Positions 54,226 to 62,254 of a stretch of DNA of 64,000 bases are shown piece after piece (the first letter of the stretch is position 1; each line of letters opens with the position of its first letter). The DNA is taken from positions 43,079 through 107,078 of the forward strand of contig NZ_VIKT02000010.1 of NCBI RefSeq assembly GCF_009371975.2. Direction: 5' to 3'. Origin of the DNA: Microcella pacifica (lineage in GTDB: Bacteria > Actinomycetota > Actinomycetes > Actinomycetales > Microbacteriaceae). Both the position numbers and the translations under genes were made by a program. Below the pieces are notes generated by a model. That model was given only the letters and a program-made list of their open reading frames with translations, did not search any database and was not told the DNA's origin.

Positions 54226-55197
54226 ATGGCCTCTCCAGCCCGCATCGGCGTCATGCTCCCCCGCGACACCCCCGCAGGCCAGGTGATCGACTTCGTGCAG
54301 CGGGCCGAGCAGCTCGGATTCCACGAGGTCTGGGTGGTCGAAGATCTCGGGTACCGCGGCGGCATCGCGCAGGCCGCGGTCGCGCTCGGCTGCACCACGA
54401 GCATCCGCATCGGGGTCGGCATCCTGCCGGCGGCAGCACGCAACGTCGCCTTCACCGCCATGGAGATCGCCACCCTCGAAGCTCTGCACCCGGGCCGCCT
54501 CGACGTCGGCATCGGCCACGGCGTGCCCGCGTGGATGGCCTCGCTCGGCATCTGGCCGACCAAGCCGCTCACCTTCCTCGACGCCTACGTGCAGTCGCTC
54601 AACGCACTGCTGCGCGGTGAGGCCGTGACACTCGAGGACGGCGCCGACCCGGTCGCGCTCGACCCCAGCGCGCTCCCGGTGACCGTGCCGCCGATCCTGC
54701 TCGGCGTGCGAGGGCCCCGCTCCCTCGCCGTCTCCGGGCGGGTCGCCGACGGCACCGTGCTCGCCGAGCCGACCACGCCCGAGTACGCGCGCTCCGCACT
54801 CGCGAGCATCGCCGCGCAGCGCCCGCACCGTCTCGTCGCCTACAACCTCGCCGTTGTCGACGACGACCCGGCTGCCGCCCTCGCCGCCGCGCGACCCACA
54901 CTGCAGTGGGTCGGCGAGAGGGACGTCGCACCCCACATCGACCCGCTCGACATCGCCGACGAACTCCGTGCGCTGCGGGCCTCGAGCGCCGACCGGCACG
55001 ACTTCGTCGCGCGCATGCCCGACGCGTGGGTCGCGCGGCTCGCCCTCGCCGGCGACGCGAAGCAGGTGCGCGCCCGGCTCGACGAGCTCGACTCGGCCGG
55101 CACGACCGACCACGTGCTCATCCCCGTCGGCGCCGACCCGCTCGGCGCGCTCGACAGTCTCGCGCGCGTGCTCCCCGCCACCGAGGAGGCCTCGTGA
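54226..55197 (+). CDS. LLM class flavin-dependent oxidoreductase
   Basis: Luciferase-like monooxygenase of 323 aa (TIM barrel, FMN or F420). It starts RIGVMLPRDTPAGQVIDFVQRAEQLGFHEVW, quoted in outline, and continues with IRIGVGILPAAARNVAFTAME and RLDVGIGHGVPAWM. ILLGVRGPRSLAVSGRVADG follows in the second half. F420-dependent family members are common in actinobacteria; cofactor and substrate are not decided. Its stop overlaps the start of the pentapeptide gene (GTGA), so the pair is coupled. Confidence 0.85.
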   Translation: MASPARIGVMLPRDTPAGQVIDFVQRAEQLGFHEVWVVEDLGYRGGIAQAAVALGCTTSIRIGVGILPAAARNVAFTAMEIATLEALHPGRLDVGIGHGVPAWMASLGIWPTKPLTFLDAYVQSLNALLRGEAVTLEDGADPVALDPSALPVTVPPILLGVRGPRSLAVSGRVADGTVLAEPTTPEYARSALASIAAQRPHRLVAYNLAVVDDDPAAALAAARPTLQWVGERDVAPHIDPLDIADELRALRASSADRHDFVARMPDAWVARLALAGDAKQVRARLDELDSAGTTDHVLIPVGADPLGALDSLARVLPATEEAS

Positions 55198-55787
55198 CCG
55201 AACCCGCCCCGCCCGCGCCCGCCTCGGCCGCCGACTCGCGGCCGGGTATCCGTGGATTCCTCGCCCGCAACCGCGACGACCTCTGGCTCGAAATGATCAG
55301 CGGCGTCGTGCTCGCCCTCGTCGTCTCCCTCGTCGTGTTCGCCCTCGACCAGGCGACCACCGCCGAGCGCGAATCGAACGCCGAATCGCTCGGCAACTCC
55401 CTCTTCGTGCGCGAAGCGGTCATGGCCGATAGCGCCGTGCTGCCGTTCTCGAGCCTCAACCTGCGCGGCGCCCAGCTGAGCGGCCTACCGCTCGCGGGCG
55501 CCGACTTCTCCGACGCCGACCTTCTCGACGGTGAGCTCAAGCGTGCCGACCTCACGGGCGCCAATCTGAGCGAAGCCGATCTGACGAACGTCGACCTCAC
55601 CGGCAGCATCTTCGTCGACGCCGACCTGAGCGAGGCGCTCCTGCGCAACACCGAGCTCACCAGCGCCGACTTCACGGGCGCCGACCTCACCGAGGCCGAC
55701 CTCGCTGGCGCGTTCTACGTCGAGGGCGAGCCGCCGGTCGGGCTCCCGCTCGACGGGCTGCGCGTCATGCCCGACACCGACGACTGA
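55194..55787 (+). CDS. Pentapeptide-repeat membrane-anchored protein
   Basis: Protein of 197 aa. A charged N-terminus and one transmembrane helix (VVLALVVSLVVFALDQA, about 37-53) precede a pentapeptide-repeat domain with A(D/N)L repeats: NLRGAQLSGLPLAGADFSD, DLTGANLSEADLTNVDL and ADFTGADLTEADLAGAF. The right-handed helix may mimic DNA or form a protein scaffold; topology places it outside or at the membrane. Coupled to an LLM oxidoreductase, a link without a known rationale. Confidence 0.84.
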   Translation: MTEPAPPAPASAADSRPGIRGFLARNRDDLWLEMISGVVLALVVSLVVFALDQATTAERESNAESLGNSLFVREAVMADSAVLPFSSLNLRGAQLSGLPLAGADFSDADLLDGELKRADLTGANLSEADLTNVDLTGSIFVDADLSEALLRNTELTSADFTGADLTEADLAGAFYVEGEPPVGLPLDGLRVMPDTDD

Positions 55788-55815
55788 CACCGCCGACTGA
55801 CGTCGGCGGACACCG

Positions 55816-56274
55816 TCACGAGACCTGATCGTCCTCGTCGTCGTCCACGTCGACCGGCGCGGCGGAGACGGGCCGCTCCCCGATCGCGGTGCCCGGCGGT
55901 CGCCCCGTGCCGGGAGCGTGCTTCTCGCGCTCCACGACGAGCCATTCGGGCCGCTCGTCGAGCAGCGCGCGAATCTCCTCCGTCGTCATCGAGTCGCTCA
56001 CTCCCCCACGGGCGAGCGCCGAATTCGACACGCCGAGGCGACGGGCGACCTCATCGCGCGGGTGCGGCCCCTCGCGGCGCAGCGTCGTGAGCCACTCGGG
56101 CGGGGTCTCGTTCATCTCGCGCAGGGTCGAGCGCGACACCGGCTGCGTGCGGAAGTCTTCGGGCATCGCCGGCAGAAACACGCCGAGCTTCTTCGCGGCC
56201 GTCGCGGGGCTCAGCATCTGCTCCTTCTTCGGCTTCGGTTGCTGGCGGTTGTCTTCGCGCGGTGCGTCGGTCAT
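55816..56274 (-). CDS. DUF5997 family protein with HTH-like segment
   Basis: Protein of 152 aa of DUF5997. An N-terminal lysine-rich tail precedes LSPATAAKKLGVFLPAMPEDF; the middle has PEWLTTLRREGPHPRDEVARRLGVSNSALARGG, given in two parts here (PEWLTTLRREGPHPRDEV and ARRLGVSNSALARGG), which looks like a helix-turn-helix. C-terminal PEWLVVEREKHA leads into an acidic tail (DVDDDEDD). It is divergent from a LysR effector-only gene (68-base gap). Function unproven; HTH reading is inference. Confidence 0.78.
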   Translation of the reverse strand: MTDAPREDNRQQPKPKKEQMLSPATAAKKLGVFLPAMPEDFRTQPVSRSTLREMNETPPEWLTTLRREGPHPRDEVARRLGVSNSALARGGVSDSMTTEEIRALLDERPEWLVVEREKHAPGTGRPPGTAIGERPVSAAPVDVDDDEDDQVS

Positions 56275-56342
56275 GCACCCGAGCGTAGTGATGATGGGAT
56301 GCTCGCGGCTGAGTCCCCCGTCACCGCGGGTAGCCTGAGCCC

Positions 56343-56897
56343 ATGCCCGACCCGCTCATCGTCGCCTTCGTGCCCGGCGTCACCCCCGGCAAGTGGGAGC
56401 GCACGTGGCGGGAGCGCCGCCCCCGCGGGCGCCTCGAACTGCGGCCGCACACTCAGGCGGAGGCTCTCGCGGCGCTCGACGACGGCACCGTGCACATGGC
56501 GCTCGCGCGCGACGTCCTCCCCGACGACGATCACCACGCCATCCCGCTCTACCGCGAGGCGGCCGTCGTCGTCGCCCCCAAGGGCTCGCTCGTCGCGGGT
56601 GTCGGCGAGCTCAGCCTCGACGACCTCGCCGGGCTCGACGACGTCACCGTGCTGCCCGTCGACCTCCAGGGCGGCACGGGCGCCGAGGCGATCGAGCTCG
56701 TCGCTGCGAACGTCGGCGTCGCCGTCCTGCCCCAGTCGGTCGCCCGTGCGCACTCCCGCAAAGACGTCGTCGCCCGTCCGCTGAGCGGCGCCCCCGACAC
56801 GGGCATCGCGCTCGTGTGGCCGACGCGCGACGCGCACCCGCTGTGCGACGAGTTCATCGGCATCGTGCGGGGGCGCACAGCGAACAGCTCGCGCTGA
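56343..56897 (+). CDS. LysR substrate-binding-domain-only protein
   Basis: Protein of 184 aa that resembles only the effector-binding half of LysR regulators: LIVAFVPGVTPGKWERTWRERRP, ALDDGTVHMALARDVLPDD, PLYREAAVVVAPKGSLVAG and ELVAANVGVAVLPQSVAR. The usual N-terminal winged HTH is absent at the DNA level (no in-frame extension), so it cannot bind DNA by itself. The divergent DUF5997 gene may supply that function. The pairing recurs in actinobacteria to my recollection. Confidence 0.78.
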   Translation: MPDPLIVAFVPGVTPGKWERTWRERRPRGRLELRPHTQAEALAALDDGTVHMALARDVLPDDDHHAIPLYREAAVVVAPKGSLVAGVGELSLDDLAGLDDVTVLPVDLQGGTGAEAIELVAANVGVAVLPQSVARAHSRKDVVARPLSGAPDTGIALVWPTRDAHPLCDEFIGIVRGRTANSSR

Positions 56898-56935
56898 GCA
56901 TCCGACCGGCGGTCGCCGCTCGGTACCCTCGGGGC

Positions 56936-57334
56936 ATGCCCGCCACGCCCCCGCCCAGCGCAATGTTGCCCGCCGACTGGGTCGAGCACCGCCGTGATGA
57001 CCGCGAACTGGTCGGCTGGATCCACCCCAGCGGCGACCTCTACACCGCCGTCGACGTGCTCGGCCGCACCGTAGCCGCCGACGTCGAATGGCTTGACGCC
57101 GAGGAGGCGCTCGAGCAGCACGGCCTCGCCTGGCTCGCCGAGCCGTGGGGCCTCGTGCTCGACGACGGCCGCGTGCAGCGCGTGCGCATCAGCCAGCTGA
57201 GCCCCGCCGGCATCACGGTCGTCGAGGACGACTGGGGCGCCGCCGCGGCGGTCGGTGCCGGGATGCTCGAGCGCAGCCTGCCGTGGCCGGCACCCGCGCA
57301 ACTGCAGCCGTGGGGCGACGCGGGGAACGACTAG
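56936..57334 (+). CDS. Hypothetical protein (unknown, actinobacterial)
   Basis: Soluble protein of 132 aa, not recognised. It begins PPPSAMLPADWVEHRRDDRELVGWIHPSGDL and continues DVLGRTVAADVEWLDAEEALE, GLAWLAEPWGLVLDD, GITVVEDDWGAAAAVGAG; here each is partial. Tryptophan-rich beta structure is likely. ATG 56936 lies 38 bases after the LysR-like gene, on the same strand, so it may be co-transcribed with it. Confidence 0.68.
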   Translation: MPATPPPSAMLPADWVEHRRDDRELVGWIHPSGDLYTAVDVLGRTVAADVEWLDAEEALEQHGLAWLAEPWGLVLDDGRVQRVRISQLSPAGITVVEDDWGAAAAVGAGMLERSLPWPAPAQLQPWGDAGND

Positions 57335-57388
57335 CGTCGCTGGGGACAGGCGACGTCACCCCCTGCGGGCGCCCGGTACTCTGCCGCG

Positions 57389-57796
57389 ATGTCGAGCTGG
57401 AGAGTCGAGTACTTCAGTGACGACTTCGAGCGCTTCTATCTGAGGCTCCCCGCCTACGAGCAGGCTGTGGTCACCGCGGCGATCACCCATGTACTCGAGG
57501 CCCATGGCATCGACGCGTTTGACGGCGGGTGGGGCAAGCCACTCGGCGGCGGGCTGTACGAATTCAGGGTGCAGCGCTCGCTCGATGCGATTCTCTCGTT
57601 GGCCGGGGTCGCCCCTTCGCAATCCGAGACGATGGGTCGACAAGTGAGCCTTCGCGTCTTCTGCACGTTTCACGGAGATCGGATCGTCCTTCTGTTCCAC
57701 GGCTACAACAAGGGCAAAGACCCGTCGAAGCGACGTCAGCACAAGGAGATCGCCAAGGCGCGCAAAGCCCTGACTGCGTGGAAGCGTGATCACTAA
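57389..57796 (+). CDS. RelE/HigB-like toxin (Gp49 family)
   Basis: Protein of 135 aa resembling HigB-like toxins/phage-derived Gp49 proteins: WRVEYFSDDFERFYLRLP, YEFRVQRSLDAILS, then LRVFCTFHGDRIVLLFHGYNKGKD and KEIAKARKALTAWK. This fold cleaves mRNA at the ribosome in characterised homologues. A second gene with an XRE HTH follows 54 bases later, giving the toxin-first order of HigBA. It is somewhat longer than typical (about 110 aa). Confidence 0.8.
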   Translation: MSSWRVEYFSDDFERFYLRLPAYEQAVVTAAITHVLEAHGIDAFDGGWGKPLGGGLYEFRVQRSLDAILSLAGVAPSQSETMGRQVSLRVFCTFHGDRIVLLFHGYNKGKDPSKRRQHKEIAKARKALTAWKRDH

Positions 57797-57802
57797 GCGG
57801 TC

Positions 57803-57831
57803 TTGACGCGTTATGTGTTTTATCACATACT
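57803..57831 (+). promoter_or_regulatory. Promoter and operator before the antitoxin gene
   Basis: TTGACG (57803-57808) and CATACT (57826-57831) are 17 bases apart, a plausible -35/-10 pair. The perfect inverted repeat TATGTG-n6-CACATA (57812-57829) covers the spacer and the -10. This would let the XRE protein control its own promoter independently of the toxin gene. Confidence 0.55.
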
Positions 57832-57850
57832 CTCCGGAGGAGGTTCACCC

Positions 57851-58171
57851 ATGGCTCGCTCATTCCGCGATCTTTCGTCCCGCGCTCAACAGTCGTGGAC
57901 GGCTGACACACGCAGCGTCTACGACGCAGCCGTTGAGACTTTTGGCACTGAGCTCGATGCGCGAGCAGCACTAGGCGCGCAACTGCAAGCCGCCCGCACG
58001 GCGCACGGCCTGAGTCAGCCCGCCCTGGCTGAACGCAGCGGACTCCAGCAGGCAGAGATCAGCCGAATCGAGACCGGCGCGGGAAATCCGACCGCCGACA
58101 CGCTGCTGCGCTTGGCACACTCGCTCGACCTTGAGGTCGTCTTCACCCCACGGGTGGGCAGAAGGGCCTGA
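57851..58171 (+). CDS. XRE-type antitoxin (HigA-like)
   Basis: Protein of 106 aa with an XRE HTH: LGAQLQAARTAHGLSQPALAERSGLQQAEISRIETG, cited in outline, then NPTADTLLRLAHSLDLEVVFTP. The N-terminal 40 residues (ARSFRDLSSRAQQSWTADTR) are helical and could contact the toxin. GGAGGAGG precedes the ATG at 57851. It is downstream of the HigB-like toxin and should neutralise it and bind the inverted repeat in between. Confidence 0.84.
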   Translation: MARSFRDLSSRAQQSWTADTRSVYDAAVETFGTELDARAALGAQLQAARTAHGLSQPALAERSGLQQAEISRIETGAGNPTADTLLRLAHSLDLEVVFTPRVGRRA

Positions 58172-58207
58172 TCTCGGCCGACGAACTCGACCGCCACTGG
58201 GCCGCAG

Positions 58208-59656
58208 CTACCGCACCCCGAGCGTCCGCCGCCCGGCGATCATCGCCTGACGGTCCAAGCCGAACGTGCGGCGGGCCGCGAACCCTCCGATCGCCGTTCC
58301 GGCAGCCAGCCCGATACCCGTCGCGATGGCGTCCACGGCCGCGGGCAGCGCCTCCATCACCCCGGTCGTCGAATCCACCAAGACGTACAGCGCGCTGTAC
58401 ACGGCGAGGCCGGGAATCAGGCCGATGATCGCCGCCGTCGTGGTCGCTCCCTCGGGAACCTTGATCCAGCGGTAGGTGAGGTATCCGATGATGCCCGCCG
58501 CCACCGCGGCGATGCCCGGCGCCAACCCTGGCTGGGAAACGTACGGCGACACCAGCAGGAACACGGCGAACACGAGAGCAGTCGCCGCAGACATGAGCGG
58601 CACCAGGCGCAGACGCACGTACGACGTCAACGCGAAACCGCAGCCGATGAGCGCCGCCCCGACCACCCCGGCAACCAGGCCGATGCTGTCGCCGAGAGAC
58701 GTCGACACCGCCACCGGAATACCCATCCGCAAGGCGATGCCCAGGACGGCCGAAATGCCCACCGCGAGTCCCAGAGTGAGCATGAACACTTCCATGCCGC
58801 GCGCCGTCGCCGTCACGTAGTACCCGTCGATCGCGTCGCGCGCCGCCGCCGTAAGACCGAGCCCTGACAGCAGCATGACGATGCCCGCAATGACGATGAC
58901 TGTCGGCGCTTCCGACCCGGGCAGCTCGATGCCCACCGAGCGCAACCAGAACAGCAACACCGCAATGCTCGTCGTCGCCACCGCGGCGGCCATCTGGGCG
59001 AAGAAGCCGGGCACCGACCACTTGCCCAACTGGCGCGTAATGAGGTCCGAGATGACGGCGGAGACGGCGGCGACCAGCACGAGCACGAGCCCCACATCGA
59101 ACAGTACGACGACGCCGCCCGCCAGAATGGCCTTCCCCGCGGTCACCACCCAGCGTCGATACGGGTGCGGACTCGACAGAATCGCGGTGAGCCGCTCCCG
59201 GGCAACCTCAACGGTGGGCCGCATTCCGTCGCCGGTGATCTGATCGATCAGCCAGTACACGTTCTGCAGCCTCGTGTAGTCGGTCGTGCGCACCTTCACG
59301 ATGCGCATGACCGACACCGGGTCCTCGTTCATGCCGCGATGCACCGAGACGGTGATCGACGTGAACGTGATGTCCACGTGCATGCCGCCCACACCGTACG
59401 CCTCGCTGATGCGCAGCACCATCGCCACGACGTCGGCCGCCGAGGCGCCCGTCGCGAGCATCGCCTCACCCACGCGCAGGCACAGGTCAATCACCAAGCG
59501 CACGTGGCGCTGAGTCGACTGATCGTGGCCACCGGCGACCGAGATCACCTGGGTGGGAGCGGTCGACCCTCGCAGCACTCCGTCGGCGATCTGGAAGAGA
59601 GACCGATTCTTCCTCGGTCGGGGAGCCGTGCTGCCGTTGTCGCTGATGTTGCCCAC
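58208..59656 (-). CDS. thrE: Threonine/serine exporter family protein (ThrE)
   Basis: Membrane protein of 482 aa in the ThrE family, fused two-part form (DUF1212 + DUF3815) known from Corynebacterium glutamicum. The cytosolic N-terminal region has AMLATGASAADVVAMVLRISEAYG and ITVSVHRGMNEDPV, then about ten hydrophobic helices (AILAGGVVVLFDVGLVLVLVA, VIVIAGIVMLLSGLGLTAAA and PGLAVYSALYVLVDS). It exports threonine and serine by proton motive force, by homology. It lies inside the accessory region; starts ATG 59656. Confidence 0.87.
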   Translation of the reverse strand: MGNISDNGSTAPRPRKNRSLFQIADGVLRGSTAPTQVISVAGGHDQSTQRHVRLVIDLCLRVGEAMLATGASAADVVAMVLRISEAYGVGGMHVDITFTSITVSVHRGMNEDPVSVMRIVKVRTTDYTRLQNVYWLIDQITGDGMRPTVEVARERLTAILSSPHPYRRWVVTAGKAILAGGVVVLFDVGLVLVLVAAVSAVISDLITRQLGKWSVPGFFAQMAAAVATTSIAVLLFWLRSVGIELPGSEAPTVIVIAGIVMLLSGLGLTAAARDAIDGYYVTATARGMEVFMLTLGLAVGISAVLGIALRMGIPVAVSTSLGDSIGLVAGVVGAALIGCGFALTSYVRLRLVPLMSAATALVFAVFLLVSPYVSQPGLAPGIAAVAAGIIGYLTYRWIKVPEGATTTAAIIGLIPGLAVYSALYVLVDSTTGVMEALPAAVDAIATGIGLAAGTAIGGFAARRTFGLDRQAMIAGRRTLGVR

Positions 59657-59728
59657 CGCACCAGGGTACGGGCACGCGGGTCAGAGCACGCCGCAGGCCG
59701 ACCTCGCTCCGGATGGATTCGGTTGCGC

Positions 59729-60319
59729 TCAGTGCTGGCCGTCGCGCACGAACGGCGGTGGCGGCGGCAACTCCCGCTCGGGCAACCCGACAGCGAACAC
59801 GCGCTCTACTCGCTCGTAGGTTCTCGGGGTGAATTCGTCGCCTGGATAGAACTCGCTGTAGAGGTCTTCGGCGCTGTCGACGGAGTCGATGCCGACGATC
59901 GTCATGAGCTTCGCGACGTCGCCGATGTCACGGTTGCCCCGATGCTGCACGGCGTGCAGCTTCATGGCGAGCAGTGCCTCGGGGCTCGCCACGTTGATGG
60001 TCACCCCATCGCTTGACCACAGCATGCGCCAGTGCACGTCGCGCCCCCAGCGCGGGATGAACTGCTCCGCGTCGCTGTTCAGCCAGTTCTCGGGCCACGC
60101 CCGTTCAGCGGCGATTCCCCGGATGATCGGCGCAAGCTGCTCTTTGGGTGCCAGCCGCGCATCGATGTCCACCGTGGTCGCCCGCTCGATGTAGGCGAGA
60201 CGCAGAGCAGCCCCTCCGATGATCTCGATGCTCACCCCCGTGAGTCCCTCGCGCTCGACCCGCGCGACGAGCTCTCGGAGCCCGGCGATCAGGTCACCGC
60301 GATCCAACCGCACCGCCAT
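59729..60319 (-). CDS. AbiEii/DUF1814-like nucleotidyltransferase, likely toxin
   Basis: Protein of 196 aa with a DNA polymerase beta-type nucleotidyltransferase core: VSIEIIGGAALRLAY (GG at 35-36) followed by TTVDIDARL with the metal-binding D51/D53. Later ASPEALLAMKLHAVQHRGNRDIGDVAKL has the Lys-rich helix of AbiEii/MenT enzymes. The start overlaps the XRE stop by one base, so the pair is coupled, antitoxin first. MenT-type toxins modify tRNA acceptor stems; that activity is an inference. Confidence 0.76.
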   Translation of the reverse strand: MAVRLDRGDLIAGLRELVARVEREGLTGVSIEIIGGAALRLAYIERATTVDIDARLAPKEQLAPIIRGIAAERAWPENWLNSDAEQFIPRWGRDVHWRMLWSSDGVTINVASPEALLAMKLHAVQHRGNRDIGDVAKLMTIVGIDSVDSAEDLYSEFYPGDEFTPRTYERVERVFAVGLPERELPPPPPFVRDGQH

Positions 60320-60894
60320 CAGGCGCTCCGGAGCGCGCCGGCTTCGACGAGCAGGTTGCGCCGCTGGAACTCCTCCGGCACGTCATCCAACTCTGGCGTC
60401 AGGTCGTAGTCGCTGATGACGAGCGGCTGCGCGTTCGTCAGGGTGCGCTCCGGCTCGTCCACCCACTCGGGCACGGGCAGTGCACGGTCGCGCAGGCGCC
60501 AGTCGGTCACGGCCGCGAGGGCGGCCGCCCACGTGGGCTCGGCACTCACCGGGGGTGCCGACGCCGCAAGCAGCACGCATTCCACGGGCAGGCACACCGC
60601 AAGGCCGTCGGAGTAGTCGAGCAGCGCACGCCAGGCGCGATCCCGATCCCCCACCGTGAGCGCGTCGTCGATGGAGCGCGCGGTCTCGGTGGCGTCGGCA
60701 AAGACGCTTGGGTAGACGACGACCCGATGGTTGGTCGACGACAGCCAGTTCTCGACTGTGTCGAGTCGCGGCGACCGGCGCCTCCCCTCGATGAAGGAGA
60801 TCGCAGACTGGCTCGTGCCGAGCCGTTGGGCGAGCTCGCTCTGATCCCAACCGCGGCTCACTCGCGCACGGCGCAGTGCATCGATCAGGTCCAC
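60319..60894 (-). CDS. XRE-type antitoxin of the nucleotidyltransferase pair
   Basis: Protein of 191 aa. The N-terminal XRE HTH (DALRRARVSRGWDQSELAQRLGTSQSAISFIEGRRRSP, quoted here by start and end only: DALRRARVSRGW, SAISFIEGRRRSP) is followed by a ~130-residue domain with ARSIDDALTVGDRDRAW and PVCLPVECVL-type text (seen as LAVCLPVECVLLA) that resembles antitoxin extensions. The GTG at 60894 follows GAGGAGG. A TATATC-n6-GATATA operator lies upstream and a TATACT -10 (minus strand) overlaps it. Confidence 0.78.
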   Translation of the reverse strand: MDLIDALRRARVSRGWDQSELAQRLGTSQSAISFIEGRRRSPRLDTVENWLSSTNHRVVVYPSVFADATETARSIDDALTVGDRDRAWRALLDYSDGLAVCLPVECVLLAASAPPVSAEPTWAAALAAVTDWRLRDRALPVPEWVDEPERTLTNAQPLVISDYDLTPELDDVPEEFQRRNLLVEAGALRSA

Positions 60895-60913
60895 GTCACC
60901 TCCTCTAGACCAG

Positions 60914-60931
60914 TATATCTTAATCGATATA
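60914..60931. promoter_or_regulatory. Operator of the XRE/nucleotidyltransferase pair
   Basis: TATATC-TTAATC-GATATA is a perfect inverted repeat, 20-37 bases upstream of the XRE start. It has the same arm-spacer-arm layout (6-6-6) as the repeat at 57812-57829. The TATACT -10 on the minus strand overlaps it, so the XRE protein probably represses here. Confidence 0.55.
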
Positions 60932-61075
60932 ACCCCTAGTAGCGTGATCCATATTTGCGTTTAGCGGCCTAAGTGCAAGTAACGGCGGTCGCCACTTTCA
61001 CTTACGGACGCGCGAAGCAGCCGCATTGCCGTCCACTCGCCTGGTTTCGCGAGAACTCCCCCGTATCCTTGCGCC

Positions 61076-61405
61076 ATGTCAACGACGGCCCCCACTCGGG
61101 CAACACTTGCTCTGCGGGAGCGACTGGCTACGCGCCGAAACGAGTTCGAGCGTATTCTCGCGAAGTATGGTGCGACACAGCCGCGCCTGTTCGGGTCGGT
61201 CGCCCGGGGCGACGCCGTGTCGGAAAGCGACATCGACATCGTCGTCGACATGGATCCGGAGGTCGGGAGCATCCTCATGCGCGCTTCAGGACTCATGGCA
61301 GAGACGCGCGCGCTGTTCGGCAGCAACGACATCGATATTTTCCCCGTTCAGCTGCTCAAGCCTTCGATCGCTGAGTCAGCCCTCGCTGAAGCAGTCCCGC
61401 TCTGA
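61076..61405 (+). CDS. MNT-type nucleotidyltransferase, no HEPN partner
   Basis: Small nucleotidyltransferase of 109 aa: RLFGSVARGDAVSESDIDIVVDMD (GSVARGD at 40-46 and D52/D54), the minimal MNT fold. MNT proteins normally neutralise HEPN toxins by AMPylation in MntA/HepT pairs, but the following gene is a NERD protein on the other strand and the preceding one an XRE on the other strand; no HEPN gene is near. It may therefore be a lone modifier or a remnant. Confidence 0.8.
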   Translation: MSTTAPTRATLALRERLATRRNEFERILAKYGATQPRLFGSVARGDAVSESDIDIVVDMDPEVGSILMRASGLMAETRALFGSNDIDIFPVQLLKPSIAESALAEAVPL

Positions 61406-61448
61406 GCCCTGGCGGCGGCTATCGGGGCGCGCGCCCCCGCACCGTCGC

Positions 61449-62099
61449 TCACGCCGCCCGAAACCGCCGCGCCAGCACGTCCACCGTCGCCGCCACGTCG
61501 CACACCGCGTCCTGCGGCGCACGCAACTCCTTCACCAGCTTCTTCGGCCACACCACGTCGACCCCGCGCACCGTGAACGACCCGCCGACGAGCGGCCAGT
61601 CGGCGTCGACGAAGCACAGCACCCCGCGCACTGGCACGTCTCCCACCGCCTCCTGCACGTGCGCCACTTGCTTGAGCACACCCTCGACGAGCGCCGTCTT
61701 GTCGCTCCCCCGCACGAGCAGCTTCTCCACCCGCGGCCGCAGAATGCCGCCCTCGACCCGCAGCTCCGGCCGCCTGTCCTGATACCGCTTCGAGTCGATC
61801 ACCCACACCCCACCCGGCGTGACGACAAGGTGATCGATGTTGGCTCGCGACCGCGGAATCTTGCGATCATGCAGCACCCGGATGCTCTGCCCCACGATCC
61901 CGTCCAACGCAGCCGCCACGCGCTCCTCGCCGATCGCACCCGAACTCCACGCTCGCGTGCTCTGACGCTCCGGCGTCAGCGCTACGGCGATGGTGCCGAG
62001 ATTGCCCCAGGATGCCCGGGTCGCAGCCTCGTCCTTGGCGCGACGACGCTCGTACTCGCGCCGAGCGGATCCTCCGGCGGTACCGTTGTCGTGAGTCAT
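61449..62099 (-). CDS. NERD domain protein (nuclease-related)
   Basis: Protein of 216 aa with a C-terminal NERD domain: GAIGEERVAAALDGIVGQ, VLHDRKIPRSRANIDHLVVTPGGVWVIDSKRY, in part, with Asp and Glu-like metal residues of PD-(D/E)xK nucleases. The N-terminal 40 residues are charged and likely helical. NERD proteins are common in mobile and defence islands; their biological role is poorly known. No associated kinase or helicase gene is adjacent here. The ATG at 62099 lies 155 bases from the small gene next to it. Confidence 0.82.
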   Translation of the reverse strand: MTHDNGTAGGSARREYERRRAKDEAATRASWGNLGTIAVALTPERQSTRAWSSGAIGEERVAAALDGIVGQSIRVLHDRKIPRSRANIDHLVVTPGGVWVIDSKRYQDRRPELRVEGGILRPRVEKLLVRGSDKTALVEGVLKQVAHVQEAVGDVPVRGVLCFVDADWPLVGGSFTVRGVDVVWPKKLVKELRAPQDAVCDVAATVDVLARRFRAA

Positions 62100-62215
62100 G
62101 GCTCGACGCTACGAGAAGTCGAGGGGTGCTCGGCAGCCCCCAGTCGGGGCTCACGGACCTAGTACGACAGCACATTCGCGTGTCTACGCGTTGCCCGCGT
62201 GCTCCCGAGTGGAGA

Positions 62216-62242
62216 CGCGGGGCGGCGAATCGCCGCCCCGCG
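62216..62242. terminator. Perfect 13-bp inverted repeat, likely terminator
   Basis: A 13-bp GC-rich stem around one unpaired A (arms 62216-62228 and 62230-62242) immediately beyond the stop of the small gene at 62255, on the minus strand. No T-tract is seen, so it may be a bidirectional mRNA-end structure or a terminator. Confidence 0.55.
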
Positions 62243-62254
62243 CGTGACGGTCTG

